Part shown: one piece after another, positions 1-8,137 of the stretch
How the letters are laid out: every line of letters begins with the position of its first letter
How positions within the stretch are numbered: position 1 is the stretch's first letter
Assembly: GCA_017412715.1 (NCBI GenBank)
Contig: JAFPWU010000011.1
Location: forward strand, 1-64,000
Origin: Clostridia bacterium
Lineage (GTDB): Bacteria > Bacillota > Clostridia > Christensenellales > Aristaeellaceae
Direction of reading: 5' to 3'
Length of the DNA stretch: 64,000 nt
Notes under the pieces: model-generated
Told to the model about the DNA's origin: nothing
The model's input: the letters and a program-made list of their open reading frames with translations, nothing else
Databases searched by the model: none
Position numbers and translations under genes: made by a program

Positions 1-71
1 CCGCCCCGCTGCTTTATTATTTTGGCCTTCGGTGAACAGCTCATCTGTCAGGGATCTTCGCCGGAAAAAAA

Positions 72-662
72 TCACGGTTCCCTTTCCCATATCACGTCCT
101 TCAGTCCGCGTTTCGGCACATAATGGATATCCTGTTCATCCCTGTAATACTTTGTGGAGCCATCTGAAGGCACTTCCGTCAGTTCAATTTTCTCCGCTGG
201 TTTTCCCAGGGCAATCACCAGCTGGGGAACCAGATGCTCCGGATATCCCCGGAGCTCCGTCAGCCCCTCCCGGTTGAAGTTGCCGATCATCAGGCCGCCG
301 AGTCCCTTCTCCACCGCAGCAAGCAGCAGGGTCTGGGCCGCGATGCCCACATCAATCTGGCAGGAGGCGGCATTTTGCACCCATTCCGTTTCCTGCAGGA
401 TGACGATAAAGGCAGCGGCTTCCTTTCCCGGATCCGGCAGATGCCGCTCCGGCAGCGCTGCCGCCCATTTGGTCAGCGACTGGACCCCCGCCGTCTCGGC
501 GGGCTCCCAGACCAGATCATACCTGAGCGGCTGCCTGTTGGCCGCGGAAGGGGTGATCCTTGCACAGTCCACCAGCTCCTCCAGCTCTTCCCGGCTGATC
601 CTTCTCTGTTGGTCAAATCCCCGATAACTCCGGTTCCGCTTCACCAGCTCATAGAATGTCAT
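72..662 (-). CDS. nitroreductase family protein
   Basis: Predicted cytoplasmic FMN-dependent NAD(P)H oxidoreductase of the nitroreductase family, 196 aa, normal length for the family. Visible family regions are RNRSYRGF (about 9-16) and TPSAANRQPLRY (about 37-48), both typical flavin-contact segments, and the Gly-rich GLGGLMIGNF (about 120-129). I chose the internal ATG at 662 over the one at 683 because a GGAGGAG ribosome binding site lies 7-8 bases before it, while 683 has none. It follows the M32 peptidase gene by 23 bases and is the last gene of that run. The true substrate (quinone, nitroaromatic or flavin) cannot be read from the sequence. Confidence 0.87.
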   Translation of the reverse strand: MTFYELVKRNRSYRGFDQQRRISREELEELVDCARITPSAANRQPLRYDLVWEPAETAGVQSLTKWAAALPERHLPDPGKEAAAFIVILQETEWVQNAASCQIDVGIAAQTLLLAAVEKGLGGLMIGNFNREGLTELRGYPEHLVPQLVIALGKPAEKIELTEVPSDGSTKYYRDEQDIHYVPKRGLKDVIWEREP

Positions 663-685
663 TTCCGAACTCCTCCGTTTCATGT

Positions 686-2185
686 TCAGGCTCGCAGCAG
701 GGGGGTAAACTTCTCCTTCAGGTAATCCGTGTATACCGTGGGGTCCAGGGGGCCGCCCATGGCATTCTGAAGAACATTCATTGGTTCCTTCAGGCGGCCG
801 AAGCGATGGATCTTCTCTCCCAGCCAGGCGGTAATCGGGCTCAGGTCGCCGCGGGCCACGTTCCCCCAGACATCCATTTCCTTCTCCATCCGGCGCAGCA
901 TCTGTACCCCATAAGCGCTTCCCAGGGCATAGCTTGGGAAGTATCCCATGCCCCCGAAGGACCAGTGGCTGTCCTGCAGCACGCCCTGCCGGTCATCCGG
1001 AGGCGTGACACCCAGGTATTTCCGGTACATCTCATTCCAGGCTGCCGGGAGTTCGGGCACGGTCAGATCTCCTGCCATCATGGCCTTCTCCAGCTCGTAG
1101 CGGATCATCACATGGAGGGAATAGGTCAGCTCATCCGCCTCCGTGCGGATGAGGGAGGGCTTGGCCAGATTGACCGCCCGATAGAGCTCCTCCTCGGTCA
1201 CATCCCTCATCTGATCCGGGAAAAACTCCTTCATGGCTCGCAGCAGGGGCTCTGCGAATGCGCGGCTCCTGCCGATCAGGTTCTCGTAGAAGCGGCTCTG
1301 GCTTTCATGGACTCCCATCGTACTTCCGCCTCCCAGGCAGGTATACTGCAGCTCGTCCGCCACTCCCATTTCGTACAGGGCATGACCGCCCTCATGGATC
1401 ACGCTGTACAGGCTGGCCAGCACATCCTCTTTGTGATAATGGGTTGTAATCCTTACGTCCCATTTGTTAGGTCCGCTGGTAAAGGGATGCTCCGTCTCCC
1501 CCAGGGTGCATCTGGCCGGGTCAATGCCTTCCAGCGCCATGATTCTGTCGGAGAACTCCCGCTGGGCGGCAACGGGAAATACTTCGGACATAAAGGCCGG
1601 CGGCGTCAGCGGCTTTTTCGCGAACTCGGCGATCAGGGGCGTCAGCTCCCTCCGGACCGTCTCAAAAAAGGGGTCCAACTGGGCCATGGTGGCGCCTTTC
1701 TCGTAGCAATCCAGCAGCACATCATATACGGGCTTCTCCGGCGCCTTCAGAGAGGCATATCTGCGCCGTGCGGCAATCAGCTTTTCAAGGTAAGGGGCAA
1801 AGAGCGCGTAATCGCTTTCCTGCTTTGCCTGCCGCCAGACCGCCCCCGCATCATTGGTCAGCTGCCCATAGGCCACATACTCCTCCATGGGCAGCACATG
1901 CATGTCCTCATAGTCCTCCTGAAGCACCTGGGCCCTGCGGTACGTGATTTCGTCCGTCTCCTCCCGATGGGCCAGAATGGTCTGCAGCGCCTCCTCCAGC
2001 TCCGGATTCTGGGTCTGCTGGTACAGCAGCTCACTCAGGTAGGCCAGGCTCTCTCCCCTCGCCCGCCAGGACTCCCGGGGTGCCGCGGTCTCCCCGTCCG
2101 TGCTGACAATGCAGGTGGCATGGTTCAGGGCATAGATGGCCTTTTCCGTCCTGTTGAGTTTTTCAATCGCCTGTTGCAGCGTCAT
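686..2185 (-). CDS. carboxypeptidase Taq (M32) metallopeptidase
   Basis: Zinc metallocarboxypeptidase of family M32, 499 aa, the standard length. The zinc site HEGGH is at 264-268 and the downstream glutamate ligand lies in GVHESQSR (E294). The family signature DVRITTHY is at 243-250. Known members remove C-terminal residues from peptides in the cytoplasm with broad specificity. The start has AAAGGAG about 10 bases upstream. It sits 36 bases after the sugar-isomerase-like gene and 23 bases before the nitroreductase, so the three are probably co-transcribed from the promoter near 3110. No signal peptide is visible. Confidence 0.95.
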   Translation of the reverse strand: MTLQQAIEKLNRTEKAIYALNHATCIVSTDGETAAPRESWRARGESLAYLSELLYQQTQNPELEEALQTILAHREETDEITYRRAQVLQEDYEDMHVLPMEEYVAYGQLTNDAGAVWRQAKQESDYALFAPYLEKLIAARRRYASLKAPEKPVYDVLLDCYEKGATMAQLDPFFETVRRELTPLIAEFAKKPLTPPAFMSEVFPVAAQREFSDRIMALEGIDPARCTLGETEHPFTSGPNKWDVRITTHYHKEDVLASLYSVIHEGGHALYEMGVADELQYTCLGGGSTMGVHESQSRFYENLIGRSRAFAEPLLRAMKEFFPDQMRDVTEEELYRAVNLAKPSLIRTEADELTYSLHVMIRYELEKAMMAGDLTVPELPAAWNEMYRKYLGVTPPDDRQGVLQDSHWSFGGMGYFPSYALGSAYGVQMLRRMEKEMDVWGNVARGDLSPITAWLGEKIHRFGRLKEPMNVLQNAMGGPLDPTVYTDYLKEKFTPLLRA

Positions 2186-2221
2186 TTCATCGTTTCTCCT
2201 TTCTTTTCTGTATGGGATCGT

Positions 2222-3055
2222 TCAGGCCATGCTGTTCAGCAGGCATGCCTTCGCTGCCTCTGCATTCCCGGGTACCGTATCCTCCAGCGTCATGGAAAGG
2301 TTCCTTTCCCGGGCAAAAGCCATCAGGGAGCGATAATCCATCTCCCCTGTCCCGCAGGCCATGGAAGTCAGCTTTTCCCCCGTCACCTGGTAATCCTTCA
2401 TGTGGAGAAGGGCCACCCGGTCGCCCAGACGGCTGAAGGCATCCGAGAACACCTTTTCCCGGCTGGCCTGATTATCCGCTCCCAGCAGGTTGACCGCGTC
2501 CAGAATGATCCTGAGGTTTTCGCTGCGGAAATGCTCCAGCATCCGCTCCGCTCTCTCCGGGGTGGAGACAATATGGGTGTAGACCGGTTCAATCGCCAGG
2601 ATCACATCTTCTTCCTCGGCCCGCCGTACCACAGGGGCCAGCTGCTCAAGGAAGAACTGAAATGCCTCCTCGCTTCGCGGAGCTTCCCTTACCATGGAGC
2701 TTTGCGGATGGATCGGAGTCTCCGATCCCACCATCCAGGCCCCCACTTTCTTTGCAAAGGCCAGATGGGCATAATAAATCTCCCGGGTTTTTTCCCGTTC
2801 CTCCGCATCCGGGTGGGTCAGGTTCAGATAGCACCCCAACACAGCACAGTCCATTCCTGTCCGGTCGAAGGCGGACTGAACCGCCGCCGCCATTTCCGGC
2901 CTGCTCAGCTTTACCGGAGCGTCTCCCATGGCAAAATCAGACAGCGTCTTGCTCAGCGCCAGATGAGCACATTCAAATCCCTGCTTTTTCACAAAGGCCA
3001 ACCGTTCCTCCAGGGTTCCGGAAACGGTGTCATGCAGCCGGATTCCGATCTTCAT
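2222..3055 (-). CDS. sugar phosphate isomerase/epimerase-like TIM-barrel protein
   Basis: 277-aa protein of the xylose-isomerase-like TIM-barrel superfamily (AP-endonuclease-2 fold). Putative metal-site segments are IEPVYTH (E156), ILDAVNL (D186) and LLHMKDY (H218), the usual E/D/H spacing for sugar isomerases and epimerases of this group. I chose ATG 3055, which has GGGAGG 8 bases upstream and gives the normal N-terminus MKIGIRLHD; an upstream ATG pair at 3076-3079 has no ribosome binding site. First gene of a three-gene run. The sugar is unknown; neighbours (peptidase, nitroreductase) give no pathway clue. Confidence 0.83.
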   Translation of the reverse strand: MKIGIRLHDTVSGTLEERLAFVKKQGFECAHLALSKTLSDFAMGDAPVKLSRPEMAAAVQSAFDRTGMDCAVLGCYLNLTHPDAEEREKTREIYYAHLAFAKKVGAWMVGSETPIHPQSSMVREAPRSEEAFQFFLEQLAPVVRRAEEEDVILAIEPVYTHIVSTPERAERMLEHFRSENLRIILDAVNLLGADNQASREKVFSDAFSRLGDRVALLHMKDYQVTGEKLTSMACGTGEMDYRSLMAFARERNLSMTLEDTVPGNAEAAKACLLNSMA

Positions 3056-3108
3056 GCTGTTTTCCTCCCATATCATCATTCCGCCATGAATTCAGGATTC
3101 GATGATTG

Positions 3109-3137
3109 ATTATACTTCATCCTGCCGATCCGCTCAA
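3109..3137 (-). promoter_or_regulatory. sigma-A-type promoter for the 3055 gene run
   Basis: On the minus strand, TTGAGC (3132-3137) and TATAAT (3109-3114) are separated by 17 bases. It lies just beyond the ECF operon terminator and gives a leader of about 47 bases before the isomerase-like gene. Confidence 0.6.
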
Positions 3138-3138
3138 C

Positions 3139-3166
3139 AAAAAAATTCACCCCGTTCCGGGGTGAA
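3139..3166 (-). terminator. Rho-independent terminator of the ECF operon
   Basis: Minus-strand hairpin with 8-bp arms TTCACCCC/GGGGTGAA (3146-3153 with 3159-3166) followed by a run of seven T. It begins 29 bases after the ecfT stop codon. Confidence 0.88.
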
Positions 3167-3194
3167 GAACAGTACCCGTTATTTTTACTCTTCC

Positions 3195-3941
3195 TTACAG
3201 AAGAATGGCGGCTGCCAGCAGCAGAATACAGAAGACCGCGGTGAGTAGATCGCCGGTCGAAAAGCCATACTGTTTGTACGCCGAGGCCCGGGTCCGGAGA
3301 TGGAACCCCCGCGCTTCCGCCGCGACGGCCATCTGATCCGTCCGGCGGACGGAGGAGATCAGCAGCGGCGCGCAAAGTGGAAGGATCATGGAGAACTTTT
3401 TGAAGCCCTTCGCCTGGTCAAAGGCGACGCCCCGGGCGGTCTGGGCCTCCATGATGCCGCTCATTTCCTCCAGAAACTGAGGAATAAACCGAATTGCCGT
3501 GGACACCGTAAATGCATAAGGATACGGCACATGAAGCACCTGCACCATCGCGTTGGTCAGATCGCTGATCCGGGTCACGGCCAGCACCAGCGTCAGCGGC
3601 ATGCAGACGACGATCAGCCGCAGGACAACCTTTCCGGCGGTCAGCAGTCCGTGATCAGTGATGATCCAGAAGATCGGATTCCCGGCCCTCGTCAGCAGGA
3701 CCTGCAGCAGGAAAAGGAAAGCCGCGATTTTCACCAAACCCCGGAAGATGCTCCAGGTTCTGCCCGCCACGCCGGCAATCAGGCCGATCAGGAGATCAAT
3801 CGCCAGCAGGCAGACCAGAAACAGCAGGTGATCCGTAATAAATGCCGCGGCGCAGATGACCACCGTCAGGGCAATCTTTGTCACCGGGTTCAGCCGATGG
3901 ATCAGGGAGTTCCCGGGCACATACTGAAAGAGCTTATTCAT
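3195..3941 (-). CDS. ecfT: ECF transporter transmembrane component EcfT
   Basis: Membrane scaffold of an energy-coupling-factor importer, 248 aa. Several hydrophobic segments are followed by a cytoplasmic coupling region carrying the two family motifs Ala-Arg-Gly at 169-171 (in QTARGV) and 210-212 (in EARGF), which dock onto the two ATPases. The start at 3941 overlaps the stop of the upstream ATPase gene (ATGA-type coupling) and gives the normal N-terminus MNKLFQYVPGNS; a longer frame would run back into the ATPase gene. Last gene of the four-gene ECF operon and followed by a terminator. The operon leader predicts tryptophan as the substrate. Confidence 0.93.
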   Translation of the reverse strand: MNKLFQYVPGNSLIHRLNPVTKIALTVVICAAAFITDHLLFLVCLLAIDLLIGLIAGVAGRTWSIFRGLVKIAAFLFLLQVLLTRAGNPIFWIITDHGLLTAGKVVLRLIVVCMPLTLVLAVTRISDLTNAMVQVLHVPYPYAFTVSTAIRFIPQFLEEMSGIMEAQTARGVAFDQAKGFKKFSMILPLCAPLLISSVRRTDQMAVAAEARGFHLRTRASAYKQYGFSTGDLLTAVFCILLLAAAILL

Positions 3942-4764
3942 CCGAAGCACCTTCTTTCTTCCTGTGTGCCAGTACGGCTTCCGCCATAGCCTCCGGGGTA
4001 TCCGCCGTCTCATAGCCGTCCCCCAGCCGCAATCCCAGACTGATCACCTGGGGCGGCAGAACAGACGCTTTCTCCATCAGTTCCCGGTTTCGGAATACTT
4101 CCCGGACAGGACCTGCCGCCAGCAATCTTCCTCCCGCCATGACCAGCGCCTTGCTGGCGTAATCCAGCACCACTTCCATATCGTGGCAGACCATCATGAC
4201 GGTCACCTGACGCTCTTCGTTCATTCGGCGGATCTGATCCATGATATGGCAGCATTCCCGATAGTCCAGTCCGGTGGTAGGCTCGTCCAGAATCAGAACC
4301 TCCGGCTCAGCCGCGAAGATGGAAGCCAGCGCGACACGCTGCCGCTGCCCGCGGCTGAGGGCGAATGGCTCTTCATCCCCGGTGAAGGAAAATTCCGCCA
4401 GGATGCGCTCTGCCCGGGCCTGCAGGGCGGACTCCCCTTCCTCGGATCGGACGGTTCTAAGGCCGAAGAGTATTTCCTCCCTCACCGTATTCTTACAGAT
4501 CTGCCTGTCCGGGTTTTGGAACAGAAAGCCCACCTTTCGGGCCCGTGCGCTGACCTGGCTGTTACGTGTATCCTCTCCGTCGATGAGGACTCTGCCGGAG
4601 GAAGGCCTGAGAAGCCCGTCCGCCAGGCGGACTGTAGTGGATTTTCCTGCCCCGTTTGCACCGATCACCGCGGCGAATTCTCCTCTTTCCAGTTCAAAGG
4701 AAAGATCGCGGATGGATGAGCCCTGGTCGGGATAGGCAAAACTGACATCTTCAAATCGGATCAT
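3934..4764 (-). CDS. ECF transporter ATP-binding protein (first of two)
   Basis: ABC ATPase of an ECF importer, 276 aa. Walker A GANGAGKS at 35-42, Q-loop in FLFQNPDRQ, signature LSRGQRQRVALA, and Walker B VLILDEPTTGLD are all present, so it should be active. The NPDRQ sequence after the Q-loop is typical of ECF ATPases. It overlaps the preceding ATPase gene and the following ecfT gene by a few bases each, so expression is probably translationally coupled. I cannot say with confidence which of the two ATPases is EcfA1 and which EcfA2. Confidence 0.93.
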   Translation of the reverse strand: MIRFEDVSFAYPDQGSSIRDLSFELERGEFAAVIGANGAGKSTTVRLADGLLRPSSGRVLIDGEDTRNSQVSARARKVGFLFQNPDRQICKNTVREEILFGLRTVRSEEGESALQARAERILAEFSFTGDEEPFALSRGQRQRVALASIFAAEPEVLILDEPTTGLDYRECCHIMDQIRRMNEERQVTVMMVCHDMEVVLDYASKALVMAGGRLLAAGPVREVFRNRELMEKASVLPPQVISLGLRLGDGYETADTPEAMAEAVLAHRKKEGASDE

Positions 4765-5597
4765 TTCATCAGCCCCCTTACCATGCGCTCAGCTTCATCC
4801 AGATTGACACAGACGGGCTGCTGCCGGCCGATACGTTCCGTGAGCAGGTGACTGAGGGTCGTCACCCGGGGGCAGTTCACCCCCACCGACTGCAGCTTCT
4901 CCACTTGAGTCAGCACCTTCCGGGTCTCTCCCTGGAGCACGACGTGTCCCCCGTCCAGCACCGCCAGATCCTTGGCAAATTCGCAGAGAAGCATGATCTT
5001 CTGCTCCACCAGAACGATGGTGACGCCCTCCTCGTTCAGTTCCTTCAGGATGGTAAATATCTGCCTGCTGCTGCCGGGATCCAGTTCCCCGGTGGGTTCG
5101 TCCAGCACCAGAACCTGCGGCTTCAGCGCAAGAATAGATGCAATGGCCACCTTTTGCCGCTGTCCGCCGGACAGGGAAGCGATGCTTCGCTCCAGAAGAT
5201 CCGGGATGCCCACCTTATGCAGCGCTTCTGAGATCCGAAGGGGGATTTCTTCCCGGGGAACCCCGAAGTTCTCCAGGCCGTAAAGGATTTCATCCTCAAC
5301 CGTTGGAAAAATAATCTGGCTCTCCACATCCTGAAACACCATGCCGGTTATACCGGAGAGCCTGTCCAGAGAGGTGTCCACGGTATCCATTCCGTTCACG
5401 TGCACGCTCCCGTAAAAGTCCCCCGTATAGTGGTGGGGAATCACTCCGGTAATGGCCCGGAGAAGCGTTGTTTTCCCCGCTCCCGCAGGGCCGATAATTC
5501 CAAGAAAGCCGCCGGAAGGGACCGAAAGGCAGATATCCTGCAGCGCTGGAGTTTTTCCGTTCTTATAGGTAAAGGTCAAATCCTGTATTGCGATCAT
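4761..5597 (-). CDS. ECF transporter ATP-binding protein (second of two)
   Basis: Second ABC ATPase of the importer, 278 aa. Walker A GPAGAGKT at 36-43, Q-loop in VFQDVESQI, signature LSGGQRQKVAIA, and Walker B VLVLDEPTGELD. It starts 31 bases after the S-component gene and overlaps the next ATPase gene by 4 bases (ATGA). Together with the partner ATPase it forms the expected heterodimer that drives EcfT. All catalytic motifs are intact. Confidence 0.93.
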   Translation of the reverse strand: MIAIQDLTFTYKNGKTPALQDICLSVPSGGFLGIIGPAGAGKTTLLRAITGVIPHHYTGDFYGSVHVNGMDTVDTSLDRLSGITGMVFQDVESQIIFPTVEDEILYGLENFGVPREEIPLRISEALHKVGIPDLLERSIASLSGGQRQKVAIASILALKPQVLVLDEPTGELDPGSSRQIFTILKELNEEGVTIVLVEQKIMLLCEFAKDLAVLDGGHVVLQGETRKVLTQVEKLQSVGVNCPRVTTLSHLLTERIGRQQPVCVNLDEAERMVRGLMK

Positions 5598-5628
5598 CTT
5601 CTTCCGCCCCCTTCCGGCAATTCTGATC

Positions 5629-6168
5629 TCAGCGGTTCAGCACTTTCTTCAGCGGCACGTAGAGCAGCTGCACAAGCACGCTTCCGATGGCTGCGGTTCC
5701 CAGTACAATCGGAATATAGGCCACCAGCCCGCTGGTTTCCATATGCATCAGCACGAACAGGCAGATGACAAAGCTTCCTCCCGAGATCACCGTCGAAACG
5801 AAGGTGGCCAGCAGAGGATTCAGATCCATCTTCCGGAACCGGAAAGGAACCTTGATCATGAAGAACATGGCCACGGCACCCAGCAGCTCGGAAATGAGGT
5901 TCAGCCACGGCGTGCCCGGCAGGAACTGACAGATGGCGCCCGCCAGAATCCCGATAATCGCGCATCCCACCAGGCCCGGCCTGACCAGCAGGATGGCCAG
6001 GCAGTAGGAGGCAATGATGAAATTCGGCTTCATTCCGAAGAAGTTAATGACGCTGCCGACGAACATTTTCAGCACGGCGCCCGCGGCAAGCAGCACCGCC
6101 ACGATCATCAGATCCTGAATGGAAAAGCCTTTGGTTTCTTCGGTTTTCAGTACTCTCTTCTCTGCCAT
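5629..6168 (-). CDS. ECF substrate-binding (S) component, predicted tryptophan-specific (TrpP-like)
   Basis: Integral membrane substrate-capture protein, 179 aa, with about six hydrophobic segments, the size of ECF S components. The segment FFGMKPNF (about 43-50) resembles the GMKP region I recall from the TrpP tryptophan transporter family. The start at 6168 has AAGGA upstream; the longer open frame to 6261 runs through the T-box terminator hairpin and is not coding. It is the first gene after a T-box whose specifier triplet is UGG, so it should be induced when charged tRNA-Trp is scarce. Operon: S component, two ATPases, EcfT. The substrate is an inference from the leader plus weak family resemblance. 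Confidence 0.85.
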   Translation of the reverse strand: MAEKRVLKTEETKGFSIQDLMIVAVLLAAGAVLKMFVGSVINFFGMKPNFIIASYCLAILLVRPGLVGCAIIGILAGAICQFLPGTPWLNLISELLGAVAMFFMIKVPFRFRKMDLNPLLATFVSTVISGGSFVICLFVLMHMETSGLVAYIPIVLGTAAIGSVLVQLLYVPLKKVLNR

Positions 6169-6189
6169 AAATAATCCTTCCTTTCTGTT

Positions 6190-6493
6190 TGGAGGGACAG
6201 AAAAAGCCTGTCCCACAAAATTCTGCTGGGACAGGCTGAATAATTCTGCCTGCGGTGCCACCCGGCTTGGTGCAATTGCACCCTCTCTTCACGCACAGCG
6301 TACGCGCTCCGGAACACGTACTTCATACGCGAACCTTTTTTTACGGAGGGTTAGCTCCGTCTCACATACTCGGGAAAATCCCTTTCCGCTCGCCCTCAGA
6401 AGTCCATTCCTTTTCCGATCCCTGCTGCCTTTCCACCGCCGGCAGCTCTCTGCGAAGGATTTCCGGGAAAGTACTCACCCTTCTTCAACGGTT
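6190..6493 (-). ncRNA. T-box riboswitch, tryptophan specifier (UGG)
   Basis: Minus-strand leader with the full set of T-box landmarks. After the start region come an AGUA box (GAGTACTTT), the distal stem-I motif AGAGAGCTGCC then GGCGGTGGAAAGGCAGC, and the specifier loop GGAATGGACTTCTGAGG, in which the codon after GAA is UGG (complement 6404-6406). A GGAG/CTCC hairpin follows, then the T-box proper GGGTGGCACCGCA (complement 6251-6263) and a terminator (6201-6237). Uncharged tRNA-Trp should pair with UGG and with the T-box bulge and stabilise the antiterminator, turning on the downstream ECF genes. The element class is very well supported; the specifier reading follows the usual GAA-NNN-A context. 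Confidence 0.94.
6201..6237 (-). terminator. T-box terminator hairpin
   Basis: Minus-strand 11-bp perfect stem AGCCTGTCCCA/TGGGACAGGCT (6227-6237 with 6205-6215) followed by a T run. Its 5' flank overlaps the region that would form the T-box antiterminator, as expected for a regulated terminator. Confidence 0.9.
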
Positions 6494-6499
6494 TAGCGA

Positions 6500-6528
6500 A
6501 TCATAGCATAGGATCAGGAAAAACGCAA
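6500..6528 (-). promoter_or_regulatory. promoter of the T-box/ECF operon
   Basis: Minus strand: TTGCGT (6523-6528), 17-base spacer, TATGAT (6500-6505). The predicted start near 6493 is where the T-box leader begins. Confidence 0.7.
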
Positions 6529-6795
6529 CTGTAAAATTGTATCTTCCCTGTTTTTTTGCCGAACCTCTTCTGAAGCACGGGCGTCCGTTCAGCTGATGCG
6601 GACCGGGCAGCTCAATTTTTTCTTTTGTTTGGGACAAGCCTGTGTTAAAATCTCTCCAGGAAGATGAAATCGGAAAACGCCTTCCGAAGCGCTGCGCAAA
6701 TATGGACGGATGCGGCGTTTTGTCTGAAGCATGTATGCATATTGTCAGATCAGGCACGGAATTGGAATACAGAAAAATCGGATGGTGAGCCTTTC
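6529..6795. other. gap with a possible + strand promoter and a leader hairpin
   Basis: No gene is supported here. On the plus strand a TAAAAT box (6646-6651) with a weak TTTTGT-type -35 (6623-6628) could drive the downstream secreted protein. A hairpin with arms AAAACGCC (6674-6681) and GGCGTTTT (6714-6721), with an inner TCCG/CGGA pairing, lies in the predicted leader and could be an attenuator, but its T run is short. Confidence 0.35.
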
Positions 6796-8124
6796 ATGAA
6801 GCACAGGATAACCGTTTTTCTTCGGGCGGGACTGCTGGCCGCGCTTTTCCTTCTGCTGTCGCCCGGGGGCCGGGCCGAAGGAAATGTGCTCGCCCGGTTT
6901 CTCATCCGCCCGGAAGTAACCCGGCAGGACAGCGTCCTCCCGGACGGAAACACCCGGGTAGGGATCATCCGCGGAAAGCCCCTCACCGCCCAGTTCTCCC
7001 TGTCCGCCGACGCCAGAACCGTCATCGGCCGTCAGGCGGATATTGCGGCTCTTCTGGAAAAAGGCACCCTTCTGCGGGCTGACTGGCGCGTGGAAGCAAA
7101 AGATGTTTCCGCCTCCTCCGTCTCCTTTCTGCTCTGGCCCTTCGGAAGCGCCCGGGACATGCAGCAGGGAAAAATTCAGGAAGGCTGGAATGTATGGGAT
7201 CTGACCGGGCTGCTGGAAGAATCTCTGAAGAGGGACGAATCCCTCTCCCTTCGCCTTCAGGCAGCGGAAGGAGGCTGGGCCTCCTTCGATCTGGAGCGCA
7301 GCTGGATCGATGTGGTCCTTGCCCTTCCCGAGGATGCATGCTTTCCGGAGAGCTGGAGAATTACTGAATCCGAGCTGCTCTCCGCGGCATTTTCCGCCCT
7401 GCCCCTGGATCACTGGGCACTGCAGCGCTATCTGGACATCGCCGATACCATCGTTTTCTCCAGGTGGCCTGAAACAGGCGTACCCTATTACTTCGGCGGG
7501 CACAGCGAGGAAAAGGTTCTGCGTCCCTTTGCTCCCTCCCAGCCTTCCTCCTATTACAGATCCGATCGGTATTATCTCTGCGGATTTGACTGTTCCAGCT
7601 TTCTTCGCTGGGCTGAGGCGAAGGCCGGTTTCACCGCCATGGACCAGCTGGATCAGATTATCCAGGACCGGGCCTCCTCCTTTCCGGTCTCCCGCAAGTC
7701 CTCCGCCGAATGGATGCAGGTAATGATTCCGGGTGATCTGCTGGTCATCGACCACGGAACCCTGCATACCGGCATGATCATCGGCACGCCCCGCATGTAC
7801 GGGATCACAGCGGAGGAAGCGCCGGAGCTGGCGGACTGGCTGGATGCCCCCCTGATGATTCACTGCGGGGAAGACCCCTTTGTCCATGACCGTTTCGCAT
7901 CCTATATTGAAACCCTGACCTATCGAATCAAAATAACGCCTCCTGACGGAGGCGTGACCGTTTCCCTGCTGGTGAATACCCCCGAGGACGCGCCGCATGT
8001 ACGGACCGCCCCCTGGGGGGAAAACTACGGTTATTTTCTGCTGGGGGATCAGGCGTTGACCGTCTATCCGCTTTCCTCCTGCCGGAAGCTGGCCTGGCTG
8101 CATCCTCTGCGTGGCGCGGAATAA
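6796..8124 (+). CDS. secreted NlpC/P60-like cysteine hydrolase
   Basis: 442-aa exported protein. It starts with a signal peptide (MKHRITVFLRAG then a Leu-rich core, ending near GRAEG). The N-terminal half is a beta-rich region of no clear family. The C-terminal part resembles NlpC/P60 peptidases: FDCSSF with the candidate nucleophile Cys266, and LHTGMIIG with the candidate His324. Family members cut peptide stems of peptidoglycan. I chose ATG 6796 because it begins the signal peptide; the frame is open to 6664 but that part has no coding character. It is convergent with the deaminase-like gene, 13 bases away. The N-terminal extension might be a binding domain. Confidence 0.75.
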   Translation: MKHRITVFLRAGLLAALFLLLSPGGRAEGNVLARFLIRPEVTRQDSVLPDGNTRVGIIRGKPLTAQFSLSADARTVIGRQADIAALLEKGTLLRADWRVEAKDVSASSVSFLLWPFGSARDMQQGKIQEGWNVWDLTGLLEESLKRDESLSLRLQAAEGGWASFDLERSWIDVVLALPEDACFPESWRITESELLSAAFSALPLDHWALQRYLDIADTIVFSRWPETGVPYYFGGHSEEKVLRPFAPSQPSSYYRSDRYYLCGFDCSSFLRWAEAKAGFTAMDQLDQIIQDRASSFPVSRKSSAEWMQVMIPGDLLVIDHGTLHTGMIIGTPRMYGITAEEAPELADWLDAPLMIHCGEDPFVHDRFASYIETLTYRIKITPPDGGVTVSLLVNTPEDAPHVRTAPWGENYGYFLLGDQALTVYPLSSCRKLAWLHPLRGAE

Positions 8125-8137
8125 ATACCCTCTCCCC

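Noticed and set aside
1..71. A terminator or gene end before the nitroreductase
   Set aside because: I see no hairpin with a T run and no frame continuing in from outside that I can support.
656..3109. An 817-codon plus-strand open frame opposite the M32 and isomerase-like genes
   Set aside because: It is antisense to two genes with clear family motifs and ribosome binding sites, is rich in Gln, His, Arg and Gly with no recognisable domain, and has no start signal. Other long antisense frames in the window (for example 8537-10621, 22400-24712, 61640-63955) are rejected for the same reason; high GC gives long shadows.
6169..6261. N-terminal extension of the S component through the leader
   Set aside because: The 31 extra codons cross the T-box terminator hairpin, so they are untranslated RNA.
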